Source: WQUF01 sp031549885 (GTDB lineage Bacteria; Bacillota; Clostridia; Clostridiales; Clostridiaceae). Taken from it: 64,000 nt of DNA. The DNA is taken from positions 1-64,000 of the forward strand of contig JAVBPD010000071.1 of the NCBI GenBank assembly GCA_031549885.1. The letters run 5' to 3'. Under the pieces are notes generated by a model. That model did no database searches. It was given only the letters and a program-made list of their open reading frames with translations, and had not been told where the DNA came from. Below are positions 9,785 through 18,866 of the stretch, in pieces (positions within the stretch are counted from its first letter, which is position 1; every line of letters starts with the position of its first letter). The position numbers and the translations under genes were made by a program.

Positions 9785-11188
9785 ATGTTTTTGGTATACG
9801 ATATAATAATAATTGGTGGTGGTTTAATAGGTTGCTCTATTGGTTATGAATTATCCAAGTATAATTTAAATATTGCTATTATTGAAAAAGAATATGATAT
9901 AGCTGTTAATGCTGCATCGTCAAATTCCTCAATAATTTATTCTGGCATGGAAAATTATGATGAAATAAACTATGAACTAATTAAACAAGGAAGCAATATG
10001 ATGGAATCCTTAGCTAAAAAATTCAATGTTCCCTACAAAAAAGTAGGATCTGTATTTTTAGCTTCAGATGAAAATGAAGAAAAATTTTTAGATAATATTT
10101 ATGAAACATCAAAATTAAATAATTTATCGGATATCTCTTTACTAAATAAAGACGAAATTAAAGAATATGATAAAATTTTAAATTTTTCTTCTGTAAAAGG
10201 CATTCATTCATTTAATACTGCCATTTTAAGGCCTTATGATTTAACTTTATCTTATGCTGAAATAGCATTTTACAATGGCGGTGTTGAATTTAAATTTGGA
10301 GAAATTGTAGAAACCATAAGAAAAGTTGATAAAAAATTTGAAATTAAAACTAGTAAAAGCAAATACACTGCACCTATTATTATAAATACTGTTAAAAATT
10401 TATTTTTTAAGTGGGATGTTAAAAAAGAAGAAGCTAAAAATGCAAATAGTTACTATGTCTATACTAAAAGAAGTTTTAACTTAGGAACTGATAAAGTTAT
10501 ATTTAAATTTTATACTGATATGCGAATTTATGCTTATAAAACCCTACAGGGAAATACTAAAATATGCATTAAAAGCATGTTAAAAATGGATACTGATGAA
10601 ATTTTAAAAATTTGTTTTTCACTTTTAAAAAATATTAAGGAAGAAGACATTGAGAATATTTATACTTGGGAGTATTATAAAAACGATTTGCTTATAGATA
10701 GTAACAATATAGATTATGGTTACATTAAAGTAGCTGGAAAAAGCTATGCATCTATAACAATAGCTCCTGCTCTTGCTGTTAATATTAAAAACTTAATAAT
10801 AAAGCGATTTAATTGCCAGCTTCGAAATGATTATATAGATAAGCGCAGAGAAGTTTTCAACATCAAAACTATGACTGATGAGGAAATAAATGCATTAATT
10901 AAACTTGACTCTAATTTTGGTAAAATTATATGCTCCTGTGAAAAAATTACTTTAGGAGAAATTATAGATTCCATTAGAAGGCCACTTGGAGCTAGAACCA
11001 TAGAAGGTATAAAAAGGAGAACTGGAGTTACTTTAGGTTTGTGCAACGGCTCTTCTTGTTTTCAAGCTGTTACCAATATACTTGCAAGAGAAGCAAATAA
11101 AAAGCTTTCAGAAATTATAAGAGAATCAAAAAACTCTTTTATTGTAAATGGGCGAATTAAGGAGTTTTATAAGGGGGACAAATCATGA
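9785..11188 (+). CDS. FAD-dependent dehydrogenase with C-terminal BFD-type [2Fe-2S] domain (GlpA-like)
   Basis: The N-terminus has a dinucleotide-binding motif (IIGGGLIGCSIGYEL, about 8-22) of the DAO/glycerol-3-phosphate dehydrogenase family. The C-terminus is a BFD-like domain with four cysteines (383, 385, 420, 425) that should hold a [2Fe-2S] cluster. The likely role is oxidation of a hydroxy- or amino-acid-type substrate, glycerol 3-phosphate being the usual assumption. In related clostridial operons the order is this protein, then a pyridine-nucleotide FAD oxidoreductase, then DUF1667. Here the middle gene is absent and the stop overlaps the DUF1667 start (ATGA). The middle part of the protein is divergent, so the substrate is uncertain. 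Confidence 0.8.
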   Translation: MFLVYDIIIIGGGLIGCSIGYELSKYNLNIAIIEKEYDIAVNAASSNSSIIYSGMENYDEINYELIKQGSNMMESLAKKFNVPYKKVGSVFLASDENEEKFLDNIYETSKLNNLSDISLLNKDEIKEYDKILNFSSVKGIHSFNTAILRPYDLTLSYAEIAFYNGGVEFKFGEIVETIRKVDKKFEIKTSKSKYTAPIIINTVKNLFFKWDVKKEEAKNANSYYVYTKRSFNLGTDKVIFKFYTDMRIYAYKTLQGNTKICIKSMLKMDTDEILKICFSLLKNIKEEDIENIYTWEYYKNDLLIDSNNIDYGYIKVAGKSYASITIAPALAVNIKNLIIKRFNCQLRNDYIDKRREVFNIKTMTDEEINALIKLDSNFGKIICSCEKITLGEIIDSIRRPLGARTIEGIKRRTGVTLGLCNGSSCFQAVTNILAREANKKLSEIIRESKNSFIVNGRIKEFYKGDKS

Positions 11189-11436
11189 GCTTGTTTAACG
11201 ACGAAGAATTCTTCACAACTTATGTAAAAGTAAAAAGTGGCAACCAAAATGTAGTTCCTATAAGATCTACAAAGCCTATTGACAAAGGCTTATGGATAGA
11301 ATGCTCTAAAGCGCTTAGAGGATTAAATGTTGGAACTCCTGTTAAAATCGGCGATATAGTTTGCGAAAATTTGCTTAATTTACGTGTTGATATGATTGCT
11401 GTAAAAGAGATTTATAGCATTAAAACTAAAAAATAA
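11185..11436 (+). CDS. Short DUF1667-type protein lacking the Cys-rich N-terminus
   Basis: The 83 residues match the C-terminal half of DUF1667 proteins, the small partner of GlpA-like dehydrogenases (pattern V-P-I-R-S-T-K-P-I with a later TPVKIGDIVCENLL). Usual members are about 120 residues and begin with a CxxC-type cluster motif; here that part is missing and replaced by NDEEFFTTYVKVK. It overlaps the preceding dehydrogenase gene by 4 bp, so the two are coupled. A redox or scaffolding role is inferred from the family's context. Confidence 0.72.
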   Translation: MSLFNDEEFFTTYVKVKSGNQNVVPIRSTKPIDKGLWIECSKALRGLNVGTPVKIGDIVCENLLNLRVDMIAVKEIYSIKTKK

Positions 11437-11467
11437 TTAAAAGAGAAGATCACCTTCTCTTTTAATT
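11435..11467. terminator. Bidirectional terminator
   Basis: AATTAAAAGAGAAG (11435-11448) pairs with CTTCTCTTTTAATT (11454-11467) around a 5-base loop. It overlaps the stop codons of the DUF1667 gene and of convergent murQ, and gives T-rich 3' ends on both strands. Confidence 0.8.
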
Positions 11468-12359
11468 AACCTTTTTCAATGGCTTTTCTAACAAAACCAT
11501 CTGAATTATTTAATTTTTCTACTGCTTCATCATAGCTATAATCTCCCAAAATCATTGTCATGGCTATCTTAGCATTATATTTAGATTTTTCTAAATAAAG
11601 ATTAGCTGTTTCTCTATCAACTCCTGTTGCACTCATTACAATTCTATTGCACCTATCTACTAATTTTTCATTTGTAGTCTTAACATCAACCATCAAATTG
11701 CCATATACTTTTCCACATTTCACCATAGAACCTGTGGATATCATATTTAAAATCATCTTTTGAGCAGAACCTGCTTTTAACCTTGTAGACCCAGTTAATA
11801 TCTCTGCACCTACATCAACTTCTATGCTAATATTTGAGTGTTTGCTAATTTCAGAATTTTTATTGCATGCAATTGATATAGTTGAAGCATTTACTTTATT
11901 CCCATATTGAATTGCGGAAATTACATAAGGTGTCCTACCACTGGCTGCAATTCCTATTAAAACATCTTTACTGTTTAAATTTATCTTTTTTAAATCATTT
12001 ATTGCAAATTCATAAGAGTCTTCAGCGCCTTCAACAGAATGTATAAATGCTTCTTCGCCGCCTGCAATAATGCCAAGTATTTCAGAAGAATCCACTCCAA
12101 AAGTGGGAACACATTCTACAGCATCAAGTATACCTAACCTTCCACTAGTACCTGCTCCAATATAAATAAGCCTTCCACCAGTTTTAATCTTATTGCTGAC
12201 TATTTCTATAGCGAGCGCAATATCTGGCAAAATTTTTTCAATAGCAATAGCTACTTTCTTATCTTCATTGTTCATAACTGTAACAAGCTCCAATGAATTC
12301 ATTAAGTCCAAATTTTCTGAATTGACATTTCTCTTTTCAGTTGTTAAATTTTCAATCAT
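11466..12359 (-). CDS. murQ: N-acetylmuramic acid 6-phosphate etherase
   Basis: MurQ removes the lactyl ether from MurNAc 6-phosphate to give GlcNAc 6-phosphate and D-lactate. The SIS-type sugar-phosphate motif GAGTSGRLGILDAVECVPTF (68-87) contains the catalytic Glu 82. Length (297) and full-length similarity of conserved blocks are typical. It is the last gene of murR-mupG-murP-murQ, 25 bp after murP, and ends in a terminator shared with the convergent gene. Confidence 0.95.
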   Translation of the reverse strand: MIENLTTEKRNVNSENLDLMNSLELVTVMNNEDKKVAIAIEKILPDIALAIEIVSNKIKTGGRLIYIGAGTSGRLGILDAVECVPTFGVDSSEILGIIAGGEEAFIHSVEGAEDSYEFAINDLKKINLNSKDVLIGIAASGRTPYVISAIQYGNKVNASTISIACNKNSEISKHSNISIEVDVGAEILTGSTRLKAGSAQKMILNMISTGSMVKCGKVYGNLMVDVKTTNEKLVDRCNRIVMSATGVDRETANLYLEKSKYNAKIAMTMILGDYSYDEAVEKLNNSDGFVRKAIEKG

Positions 12360-12384
12360 TATTTATTTCCTTTTCCTTTTATTT

Positions 12385-13815
12385 TTATTTTAACTTTTCA
12401 GTCATGCTTTCTTTAAAACCAAATAAATACGTTAAAATAAATCCTGCCACATATGACACTACAAGACCAAGGACATACCAAAACCACATTCCATTTGCTA
12501 TTAATGGTATAAGGACTGCCCCTGAAGGTCCAATAGTAATAGCACCAACATCTTTTATATATTTAGTGGCAAATGCTATAACTGCTCCACCAAAACCTGC
12601 TCCAAGACAAGCTGTTATAAATGGATAAAATAATGGAAGTGATACACCATATATAAGAGGCTCCCCTACTCCCAAGAACCCTATAGGCAAACCATTGCTT
12701 ATAATTTTCTTTAAATTTTTATTCTTTGTTTTAACATAAACTGCAATAGAAGATCCTACTTGACCTGCTCCAGCCATTGCAAGTATTGGAAGAAGAACAG
12801 TATAGCCGGTATCTTTTATTAATTGCGCATGAATAGGCGTTAATCCTTGATGTATACCGAGCATTACAAGTGGTAAAAATGTAGCTGAAAGAATGAATCC
12901 ACCGACAATTCCACCTTGTTTTAATGCAATATCCACAAGTAAATAAGTTATTCCTTTCATTATCCAAGCAGCTATTGGCATGATTATAAAAAGCGTTATG
13001 ATTCCACCAATTATTATAGTAATAAATGGTACTAAAAACAAATCCAATGCTGCAGGTATAATTTTGCGAATGGCCTTTTCAATTTTTGCAAAAACATAGG
13101 CAGCTAATATAACTCCTAAAACACCACCTAAGGCAGGTGTTAAATTTATATTGAAAAAAGGAATAGTGAGTGGCATTGCAGCAGTAGTATCTGTTTTAGC
13201 TATTCCAGCTAGTGCAGGTGCATAAATTAACGCCCCAGCAATTGCACCTAATACAGGGGAACCACCATATTCTTTTCCTGCATTGTATCCTACTAAAATT
13301 TGAAGCATACCACCTAAAAGACCCCCTGCTGCTGCAAACAATAAAAACCATGGATTTTTTGTTACGTTGCTATCTGCTGTCTTAATAATATTTGCAATGG
13401 CTAATATGAGACCACATCCAACAAAACCAGGTATTAATGGAATAAAGATGTTTCCAATATGCCTTAATCCTGTTTGAAATATAGTAGTTTGCTTCGATTT
13501 TACCTTTTCTTTCATCTCACCTGCAACATCTTTTATTTCATCATCATCTTCTTTATATTCTGTGGATTTCATTCCAGTATATTCTTCAAAAGCAGTATTT
13601 GCACGAACAGCATGTCCAGGTCCTAAAACAATTTGAACTTGTTTACCTTTTACAACTCCCATAACTCCGTCTAAAGCTTTAATTTTATTTATATCAACTA
13701 AATTTGTATCCTTTACTTCAACACGAAAGCGAGTCATGCAATTTGTAAAGCCTAAAATATTATCTTTTCCTCCTAGAAGCGGCAATACATTTTTCGAGAA
13801 ATTTTTATAATCCAT
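12385..13815 (-). CDS. murP: PTS transporter EIIBC for MurNAc / MurNAc-GlcNAc
   Basis: This membrane permease imports and phosphorylates the cell-wall sugar. The N-terminal EIIB domain carries the phosphorylated Cys 26 in FTNCMTRFR. The EIIC domain with about ten membrane segments follows from residue 115. No EIIA domain is present, so a general glucose-type EIIA encoded elsewhere must supply phosphate. The start overlaps the mupG stop by one base (TAATG). Operon context with mupG and murQ decides the substrate among glucose-family PTS proteins. Confidence 0.9.
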   Translation of the reverse strand: MDYKNFSKNVLPLLGGKDNILGFTNCMTRFRVEVKDTNLVDINKIKALDGVMGVVKGKQVQIVLGPGHAVRANTAFEEYTGMKSTEYKEDDDEIKDVAGEMKEKVKSKQTTIFQTGLRHIGNIFIPLIPGFVGCGLILAIANIIKTADSNVTKNPWFLLFAAAGGLLGGMLQILVGYNAGKEYGGSPVLGAIAGALIYAPALAGIAKTDTTAAMPLTIPFFNINLTPALGGVLGVILAAYVFAKIEKAIRKIIPAALDLFLVPFITIIIGGIITLFIIMPIAAWIMKGITYLLVDIALKQGGIVGGFILSATFLPLVMLGIHQGLTPIHAQLIKDTGYTVLLPILAMAGAGQVGSSIAVYVKTKNKNLKKIISNGLPIGFLGVGEPLIYGVSLPLFYPFITACLGAGFGGAVIAFATKYIKDVGAITIGPSGAVLIPLIANGMWFWYVLGLVVSYVAGFILTYLFGFKESMTEKLK

Positions 13816-14861
13816 TACTTAACCTCCTTAATTCTTTTAAATATAATAATTGGAGCTCCGCCTAAATAATTCACTATATCTAAATATTCTTCCTTGATTG
13901 ATCCTATTTTCATTACCCTATCATCTTGTTTTAAATCCATTTTCATTATATGAACTTCTCCTGCATACCTTTTATATGATAGATTATCCATTTGAATTGA
14001 ACCTTTAACTCTTTTATCAGAATTAATATGCTTCTTTATATATTTATCAAAACCTCTAGTGTTTTCAACTCTCCATGATGCATCTGTTTCTTCAATTCTT
14101 ATTTTAAAACATCTATCACAAATAACAGGAACTAAATCTTCAATATTCATTTCAATTGGAATAGTAATTATCTGATTGTTCTCATAATTTATAATGTTAT
14201 CTAAGTCAAATTCATCAATTAACCCTTCAGATAACACTATATTATCAATTTTAAAATTTTTCTTTAAGTCTAAATAATTCACATATGGATTTCTATATCT
14301 ATGACTCTCAACAGTAGGCAGCTTTTCATAAAGAGGCGACCTTAAAAAAACACTTCCAGGAATGAAAGAATAAAGCTTTACATTATTTTCTCTTAATAAA
14401 GAATTTTGTCTTTTAAAATACTCACTATTAAGACCTGTTTCAGGTCTTGGGTAAAAATTATGCCATCCAATAAAATCAATATTTTTTAATTCTTCCATTT
14501 CATTTCTGGTAATGGTACTTGCATTTAAAGATATAATAAAATCCTCATTTGCTATTTTTTTTATTTCTTCAATGTTAAAGCCAAAATCAATTCTCAAACC
14601 TACAATTCCATATTTTTTTATTTTATATAATTCATCAATGTTAAGGTTTAATAATTCTAAAGTTCTAGGTGAAATATCTGCATGAAATTTAAAATTATGC
14701 TCTAAAAATAGCTTTTGTAAATAATTTAAAAATTCATTTAAATCGTCGCTTTCAAGTATATGAAGTGACACAAAGAAAGCATTAATTCCCTTTCTTATTG
14801 CTAAATCTATTATTTTTTTTCTAACATCCATGCTGTCCGTTGGATAAATTGAAAACATCAT
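13815..14861 (-). CDS. mupG: 6-phospho-N-acetylmuramidase (DUF871)
   Basis: MupG (DUF871 family) hydrolyses MurNAc 6-phosphate-GlcNAc entering through the PTS, feeding MurQ. The N-terminal TIM-barrel begins FSIYPTDS and includes the conserved WHNFYPRPETGL stretch near residues 199-210. A smaller C-terminal beta domain follows from about 235. Length (348) is normal for the family. It lies 11 bp after murR. The arrangement parallels the described Staphylococcus mupG-murQ-murP-murR group. Confidence 0.9.
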   Translation of the reverse strand: MMFSIYPTDSMDVRKKIIDLAIRKGINAFFVSLHILESDDLNEFLNYLQKLFLEHNFKFHADISPRTLELLNLNIDELYKIKKYGIVGLRIDFGFNIEEIKKIANEDFIISLNASTITRNEMEELKNIDFIGWHNFYPRPETGLNSEYFKRQNSLLRENNVKLYSFIPGSVFLRSPLYEKLPTVESHRYRNPYVNYLDLKKNFKIDNIVLSEGLIDEFDLDNIINYENNQIITIPIEMNIEDLVPVICDRCFKIRIEETDASWRVENTRGFDKYIKKHINSDKRVKGSIQMDNLSYKRYAGEVHIMKMDLKQDDRVMKIGSIKEEYLDIVNYLGGAPIIIFKRIKEVK

Positions 14862-14872
14862 ATTATCATCCC

Positions 14873-15706
14873 CTATTTCCGAATAATATCATAAGTATTT
14901 CTCAGTTTAATCATAGGCTCATCTTGGAAATTAAGTTGAAATGTATAAAAAAGCACATCAGCTGCATATAATTGGACAATTCTTGAACTTAAAGCGCTTG
15001 ATCTAAAATCATTTTCAAATGCTGCAACTTCAATATTAACTGTACTTAAAATTCCAACTTCAGTCTTTCCAACTCTTGTTATAGAAATTATAGGCACATT
15101 TTGCTCCTTAGCTTGTTTAACAAGCTCAAGTATTTCTCTTTTTTTGCCTGAATAGGAAATAGCAATTAATAAATCACTTTCTTTAAATTGGGATAAAGCA
15201 ACCTTTCTCAAATCATTATCATTATACACAAATGCTGTTTTTTGAATTCTTAGAAGTTTATGCATTAAATCCTGAGCTACTAAATCGCTAGCTCCTATTC
15301 CAGCGCACATTATCTTTTGTGAATCGTTTATTAATTTTGCAGCTTTTAACACCTTTTCCTTTGAAAGAATTTTTTCAGTATCCATAAGCGCTGCAATATT
15401 CCTTTTAAGCAAATTACCCATAATATCTTCTTTAAATTCTTTTGATTCTGGTTCAAAAGCTGTTGTGCTATTTTGAATTGAAAACTCTTGAGTTAATTTG
15501 GTTTTAAGCTCTTTAAATCCTCCAAATCCAAAATGCTGACAAAACCTAGTTATAGTTGCATTGCTGACATCGCAAGCTTTAGCAAACTCCTCTATTGTTG
15601 ACCAAATTATTTTGTCTGGGTCCTCTAGTATTAAATTTGCAATTTGTTTAAATGAATTTGATAAATTATCTTTTTGTTGATCAATTTTGTAAAAAATACC
15701 ATCCAT
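14873..15706 (-). CDS. murR: MurR/RpiR-family transcriptional regulator
   Basis: The N-terminal HTH_6 domain (about 1-77) has a clear helix-turn-helix (EEFAKACDVSNATITRFCQH). The C-terminal SIS domain (about 120-260) should bind a sugar phosphate such as MurNAc 6-phosphate. It is the first gene of the muropeptide-recycling operon and presumably controls it through the TGAAAA-type sites upstream. Whether it represses or activates is not visible. Confidence 0.9.
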   Translation of the reverse strand: MDGIFYKIDQQKDNLSNSFKQIANLILEDPDKIIWSTIEEFAKACDVSNATITRFCQHFGFGGFKELKTKLTQEFSIQNSTTAFEPESKEFKEDIMGNLLKRNIAALMDTEKILSKEKVLKAAKLINDSQKIMCAGIGASDLVAQDLMHKLLRIQKTAFVYNDNDLRKVALSQFKESDLLIAISYSGKKREILELVKQAKEQNVPIISITRVGKTEVGILSTVNIEVAAFENDFRSSALSSRIVQLYAADVLFYTFQLNFQDEPMIKLRNTYDIIRK

Positions 15707-15730
15707 ATTTCCCTCTTTATGTTATCGCAA

Positions 15731-15805
15731 TGAAAACCTTTAAAATAATTATATTCCGTATAAAAATTATTTTCAATATAAAATAAAAAATGAAAAAAAT
15801 TTTCA
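15731..15805 (-). promoter_or_regulatory. mur operon promoter with phased MurR-type sites
   Basis: On the minus strand TTGAAA (15771-15776) and TATAAT (15748-15753) are separated by exactly 17 bp, a strong promoter. A perfect inverted repeat, TGAAAA-N3-TTTTCA, lies at 15791-15805 upstream of the -35. A one-mismatch copy (TAAAAA-N3-TTTTCA, 15761-15775) overlaps the -35, and a TGAAAA half-site starts at 15731. These begin exactly 30 bp apart, about three helical turns. RpiR-type regulators are the natural candidates. Confidence 0.7.
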
Positions 15806-15813
15806 CAAAAAGA

Positions 15814-15833
15814 ACTTTTGAAAAATCAAAAGT
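15814..15833 (-). terminator. Terminator of the GT4 gene
   Basis: ACTTTTGA (15814-15821) pairs with TCAAAAGT (15826-15833). On the minus strand it is followed by TCTTTTTG, a classical intrinsic terminator separating the glycosyltransferase gene from the mur operon downstream. Confidence 0.75.
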
Positions 15834-15834
15834 C

Positions 15835-16953
15835 TTATTTGTTCTTGCTTAAGTTATAAACCTCCATAGTTTTTTGCGCTGTTTTTTCCCAACTAAATAA
15901 TAAAGATCTCTCTACGGATTTTTTAGAATAAAGTATTTTTTTTGCATTATTATTTATTAAATTTATAATTTCGTTGGATAATTCTAATACATCACATCCA
16001 TCAACATAAATAGTTGCATCTCCGGAAACTTCAGGTATTGATGTACAATTTGTCGTAATAACAGGCGCTCCACAGCTCATAGCTTCAAGTACTGGAAGTC
16101 CAAATCCTTCATAAAGTGAAGGATATACAAATAAATCACATGCACTATAGAATAAAGGAAGCTCATCATCAGAAACAAATCCAGTAAAAATAACATCATC
16201 TTCCATATTATATTTGTCCACAATTTGTTGTAATTGAAATATTTGTTCCTTATGGGATCCTACAATAACTAAATTGTGAGGATTTTTGAAATCCTTTTTT
16301 ATTTTTGAAAAGGCTTCAATTAATATTGGAACATTTTTTCTTGGACTAAAACCACCAATATATAATATAAAATCTTTATTAATACCAAACATTTCTGAAA
16401 GATATGCTTTGCAATAATCTTTTCTATGCTTTTTAAAATTACTATTTGCAGCAAGAGGAATTACATGTATTTTATCTTGAGAATATGGGAAAAATCTACA
16501 AATATCTTTTTTAGAAAATTCAGATACTGTTATTATAGCGTCTGCATTTTTAATAATTTTAGGTATATTTTCAATAAATTTGCTTAAATAACCTTTTCCA
16601 ACTGTATCGGGCATGGTGTATGGAATTATATCATGCAGAGTTATGACTTTATAAGCTAAAATATTTTCACTAAGTCCAAGCCCATTTTGAGGTAAATGAT
16701 ATACATCTAAAAAGTTAGTATTAATATATTGTGGAAAATAAAAGTTTTCAAAAAATTTATGCTGTTTCTTTGAGCTGAGTATAAAGCTTGTATTGTGATA
16801 ACTTAATTTTTCAAAGTTTCCACCACACCAAAATATGTGGTAGCTATTTTCTTTATCCATTTTCAATATGTTTGTTAAAACGTTTAAGCTATAAGTTCCA
16901 ATTCCTGTACCAGAATACCAATTTATACCTCGCCCATCAAAAGCAATTTTCAT
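15835..16953 (-). CDS. GT4-family glycosyltransferase (possible CotSA-like)
   Basis: This is a retaining, nucleotide-sugar-dependent GT-B glycosyltransferase. The N-terminal Rossmann domain has the [10 protein letters not shown] segment. The C-terminal Glycos_transf_1 domain starts around residue 185, with GGFSPRKN and the nucleotide-binding stretch [18 protein letters not shown]. There is no signal or membrane segment. It is divergent from three CotS-like spore coat genes. In Bacillus subtilis a GT4 protein (CotSA) is encoded beside CotS, so a role in spore surface glycosylation is a reasonable inference. The acceptor is unknown. Confidence 0.85.
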   Translation of the reverse strand: MKIAFDGRGINWYSGTGIGTYSLNVLTNILKMDKENSYHIFWCGGNFEKLSYHNTSFILSSKKQHKFFENFYFPQYINTNFLDVYHLPQNGLGLSENILAYKVITLHDIIPYTMPDTVGKGYLSKFIENIPKIIKNADAIITVSEFSKKDICRFFPYSQDKIHVIPLAANSNFKKHRKDYCKAYLSEMFGINKDFILYIGGFSPRKNVPILIEAFSKIKKDFKNPHNLVIVGSHKEQIFQLQQIVDKYNMEDDVIFTGFVSDDELPLFYSACDLFVYPSLYEGFGLPVLEAMSCGAPVITTNCTSIPEVSGDATIYVDGCDVLELSNEIINLINNNAKKILYSKKSVERSLLFSWEKTAQKTMEVYNLSKNK

Positions 16954-17120
16954 TTTGGATCTCCTAATAATATTCTTAAGATATTTATAGATTATTTAGT
17001 ATTTATATATTACTAAATTTTAAATAAAACTTTTTTATTTAAAATTTGTATGGTAATAAACGCTATTTTTAGTTTAAGCTTGCATATGAATATAGTAAAA
17101 GAATTACTTTGGAGGATAAC

Positions 17121-18119
17121 TTGAATTTAGAAAATATCCTATTTGAGAAATATGGCATAATCTCTAAAAGTATTGAGAAAATCAAAAATATATATAAAAT
17201 ATTTGATGGCGATAAATTTTTTATCTTAAAAACAGTAGGTGAAACTCAAGATAGATTCCTTTTTATTCTAGAAGCTTTTAAACATTTAAATAAAAGCGGA
17301 TTTAATAATATTCCTAAATTAATTAAATCAAAAGATGGTAATGAATATATATCTTTTGATGGTAAAAATGCATATTTAACAAAATTTTTAAATGGCAGAT
17401 TATGCAATTATTTTAACCCAATTGATCTTAAAATGGCTACTGAAAATCTATCTAATATCCATCTAAAAAGCAGAGGTTTTAATTCTGAATATGATTTTGT
17501 TTCTAATATAAATAATTGGTTTAAATGGATACCTAATTTTTTAAATAAAGTTGAACAGCTTAAAAGATTTAAAGAATTAGCGCTTAAAAAAGACAATAAA
17601 TCTGAATTCGAAAAAATTTATTTAGAAAATGTTGATAAAGCTATTAATATTGGCAAAAAATCTTGTGATAATTTAATAGCTTCGGAATATATAAATATAA
17701 TGAAAGAGCATGTTAATTTCAGAGAATTCTGCCACCACGATTATGCCAATCATAATATCTTAATCAATGATGAAAAAGTATATACAATTGATTTTGATTA
17801 CTGCATATTAGATACCCATCTGCACGATTTATCAAGTCTTATCCTTAGAAGCATGAAATATGGATATTGGGATGTTTCTAAGGCCTATGAGATAATCAAA
17901 ATTTACTCAAGAGTTATTAAAATAAATTATAATGAATTAGTTGTGATGTGCAATTTTATGGCTTTTCCTCAACAGTTTTGGCAAGTTGGATTGCAATATT
18001 TTTATGAAAAACAAGCGTGGAAGGAAGAAGTATTTATAAAAAGGCTAACTAGATTTTTAGATGATTTAGACGATAAAAATGAATTTATCAATATGCTTAT
18101 TAAAGGGGATGGTCTATAG
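17121..18119 (+). CDS. CotS-family spore coat kinase-like protein
   Basis: This protein resembles the CotS/CotI/YsxE family, spore coat proteins with an aminoglycoside-phosphotransferase fold. The catalytic-loop pattern HDYANHN and the metal-binding IDFDY lie around residues 200-220, and the C-terminal FMAFPQQFWQVGLQYF is characteristic. The start is TTG at 17121, five bases after GGAGG (17111-17115); the TTG at 17109 sits inside that site and is rejected. A CATATGAAT sequence near 17084 loosely resembles mother-cell sigma -10 elements. It is the first of three head-to-tail genes. Confidence 0.82.
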   Translation: MNLENILFEKYGIISKSIEKIKNIYKIFDGDKFFILKTVGETQDRFLFILEAFKHLNKSGFNNIPKLIKSKDGNEYISFDGKNAYLTKFLNGRLCNYFNPIDLKMATENLSNIHLKSRGFNSEYDFVSNINNWFKWIPNFLNKVEQLKRFKELALKKDNKSEFEKIYLENVDKAINIGKKSCDNLIASEYINIMKEHVNFREFCHHDYANHNILINDEKVYTIDFDYCILDTHLHDLSSLILRSMKYGYWDVSKAYEIIKIYSRVIKINYNELVVMCNFMAFPQQFWQVGLQYFYEKQAWKEEVFIKRLTRFLDDLDDKNEFINMLIKGDGL

Positions 18120-18866
18120 ATGGATTTTGTTAACTACCTAGAATCCAATGGGATTATAGTAGTTAAAAATTTTTCAGAGCCAAATAAATATGGCTACTCT
18201 GACAAAGAAATTAGAAATCACATACACTTAATAATCAAAGTTCAAGATATACTAAATAATTATGAACCAAAAGATTTTTATTCATTTAAAAGTTTTGTGT
18301 GGAAAAAACCTGAACATCTATTTAAAAACTTAAAATCATTTAAGAAATGTTATAATAAATTATTAGAAAAAGGACCCCAAAATCAATATGAAAGCCTTAT
18401 TTTAGAATTTGGAAATGAATATATTAAGCGGGCAAATTCATGCAGTGAAGATCTAAAATCAATTAAGTATAAATTGCTTATAAAAAGATCCATGACAAAT
18501 AAAGAAATTGCACTTTGTAAAACATTCTATGACAATTTAAGGTTTGAAGAGAAAATTAAAATTAGAGATTTAAAAGCCATAGGCTACAATATGGTTGAAA
18601 TGGATATAATTCAATTTTTAAATAAAATTAAAAAGAGAATTTCAAACCAAGAATTAATTGAATATGTTGAATATTTTTGCACTTTAAAAGGTTTATCATC
18701 TATTAGCAAAAAGTTTATATTGACGATGTTATGCTATCCTTCAAAATATATAAAATATACATTAAGATATTTTGAAAATCCAGCATATTATACTCAAAAC
18801 GCTCATATAGATAAATTTAAGAATGCTTTGCTTTTAGATGGTGAGTCTTTATATGAATATTTTTAA
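18120..18866 (+). CDS. Unknown protein in the CotS-like operon
   Basis: I do not recognise this 248-residue protein. It starts directly after the preceding stop (TAGATG) and overlaps the next gene by 14 bp, so it is co-translated with two CotS-like genes. It is Lys/Glu-rich and mostly helical, with no membrane segment or signal. Its C-terminal part (LTMLCYPSKYIKYTLRYFEN) resembles in pattern the C-terminal helices of CotS-like proteins. It may therefore be a spore coat-associated or degenerate relative; this is inference from context. Confidence 0.7.
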   Translation: MDFVNYLESNGIIVVKNFSEPNKYGYSDKEIRNHIHLIIKVQDILNNYEPKDFYSFKSFVWKKPEHLFKNLKSFKKCYNKLLEKGPQNQYESLILEFGNEYIKRANSCSEDLKSIKYKLLIKRSMTNKEIALCKTFYDNLRFEEKIKIRDLKAIGYNMVEMDIIQFLNKIKKRISNQELIEYVEYFCTLKGLSSISKKFILTMLCYPSKYIKYTLRYFENPAYYTQNAHIDKFKNALLLDGESLYEYF

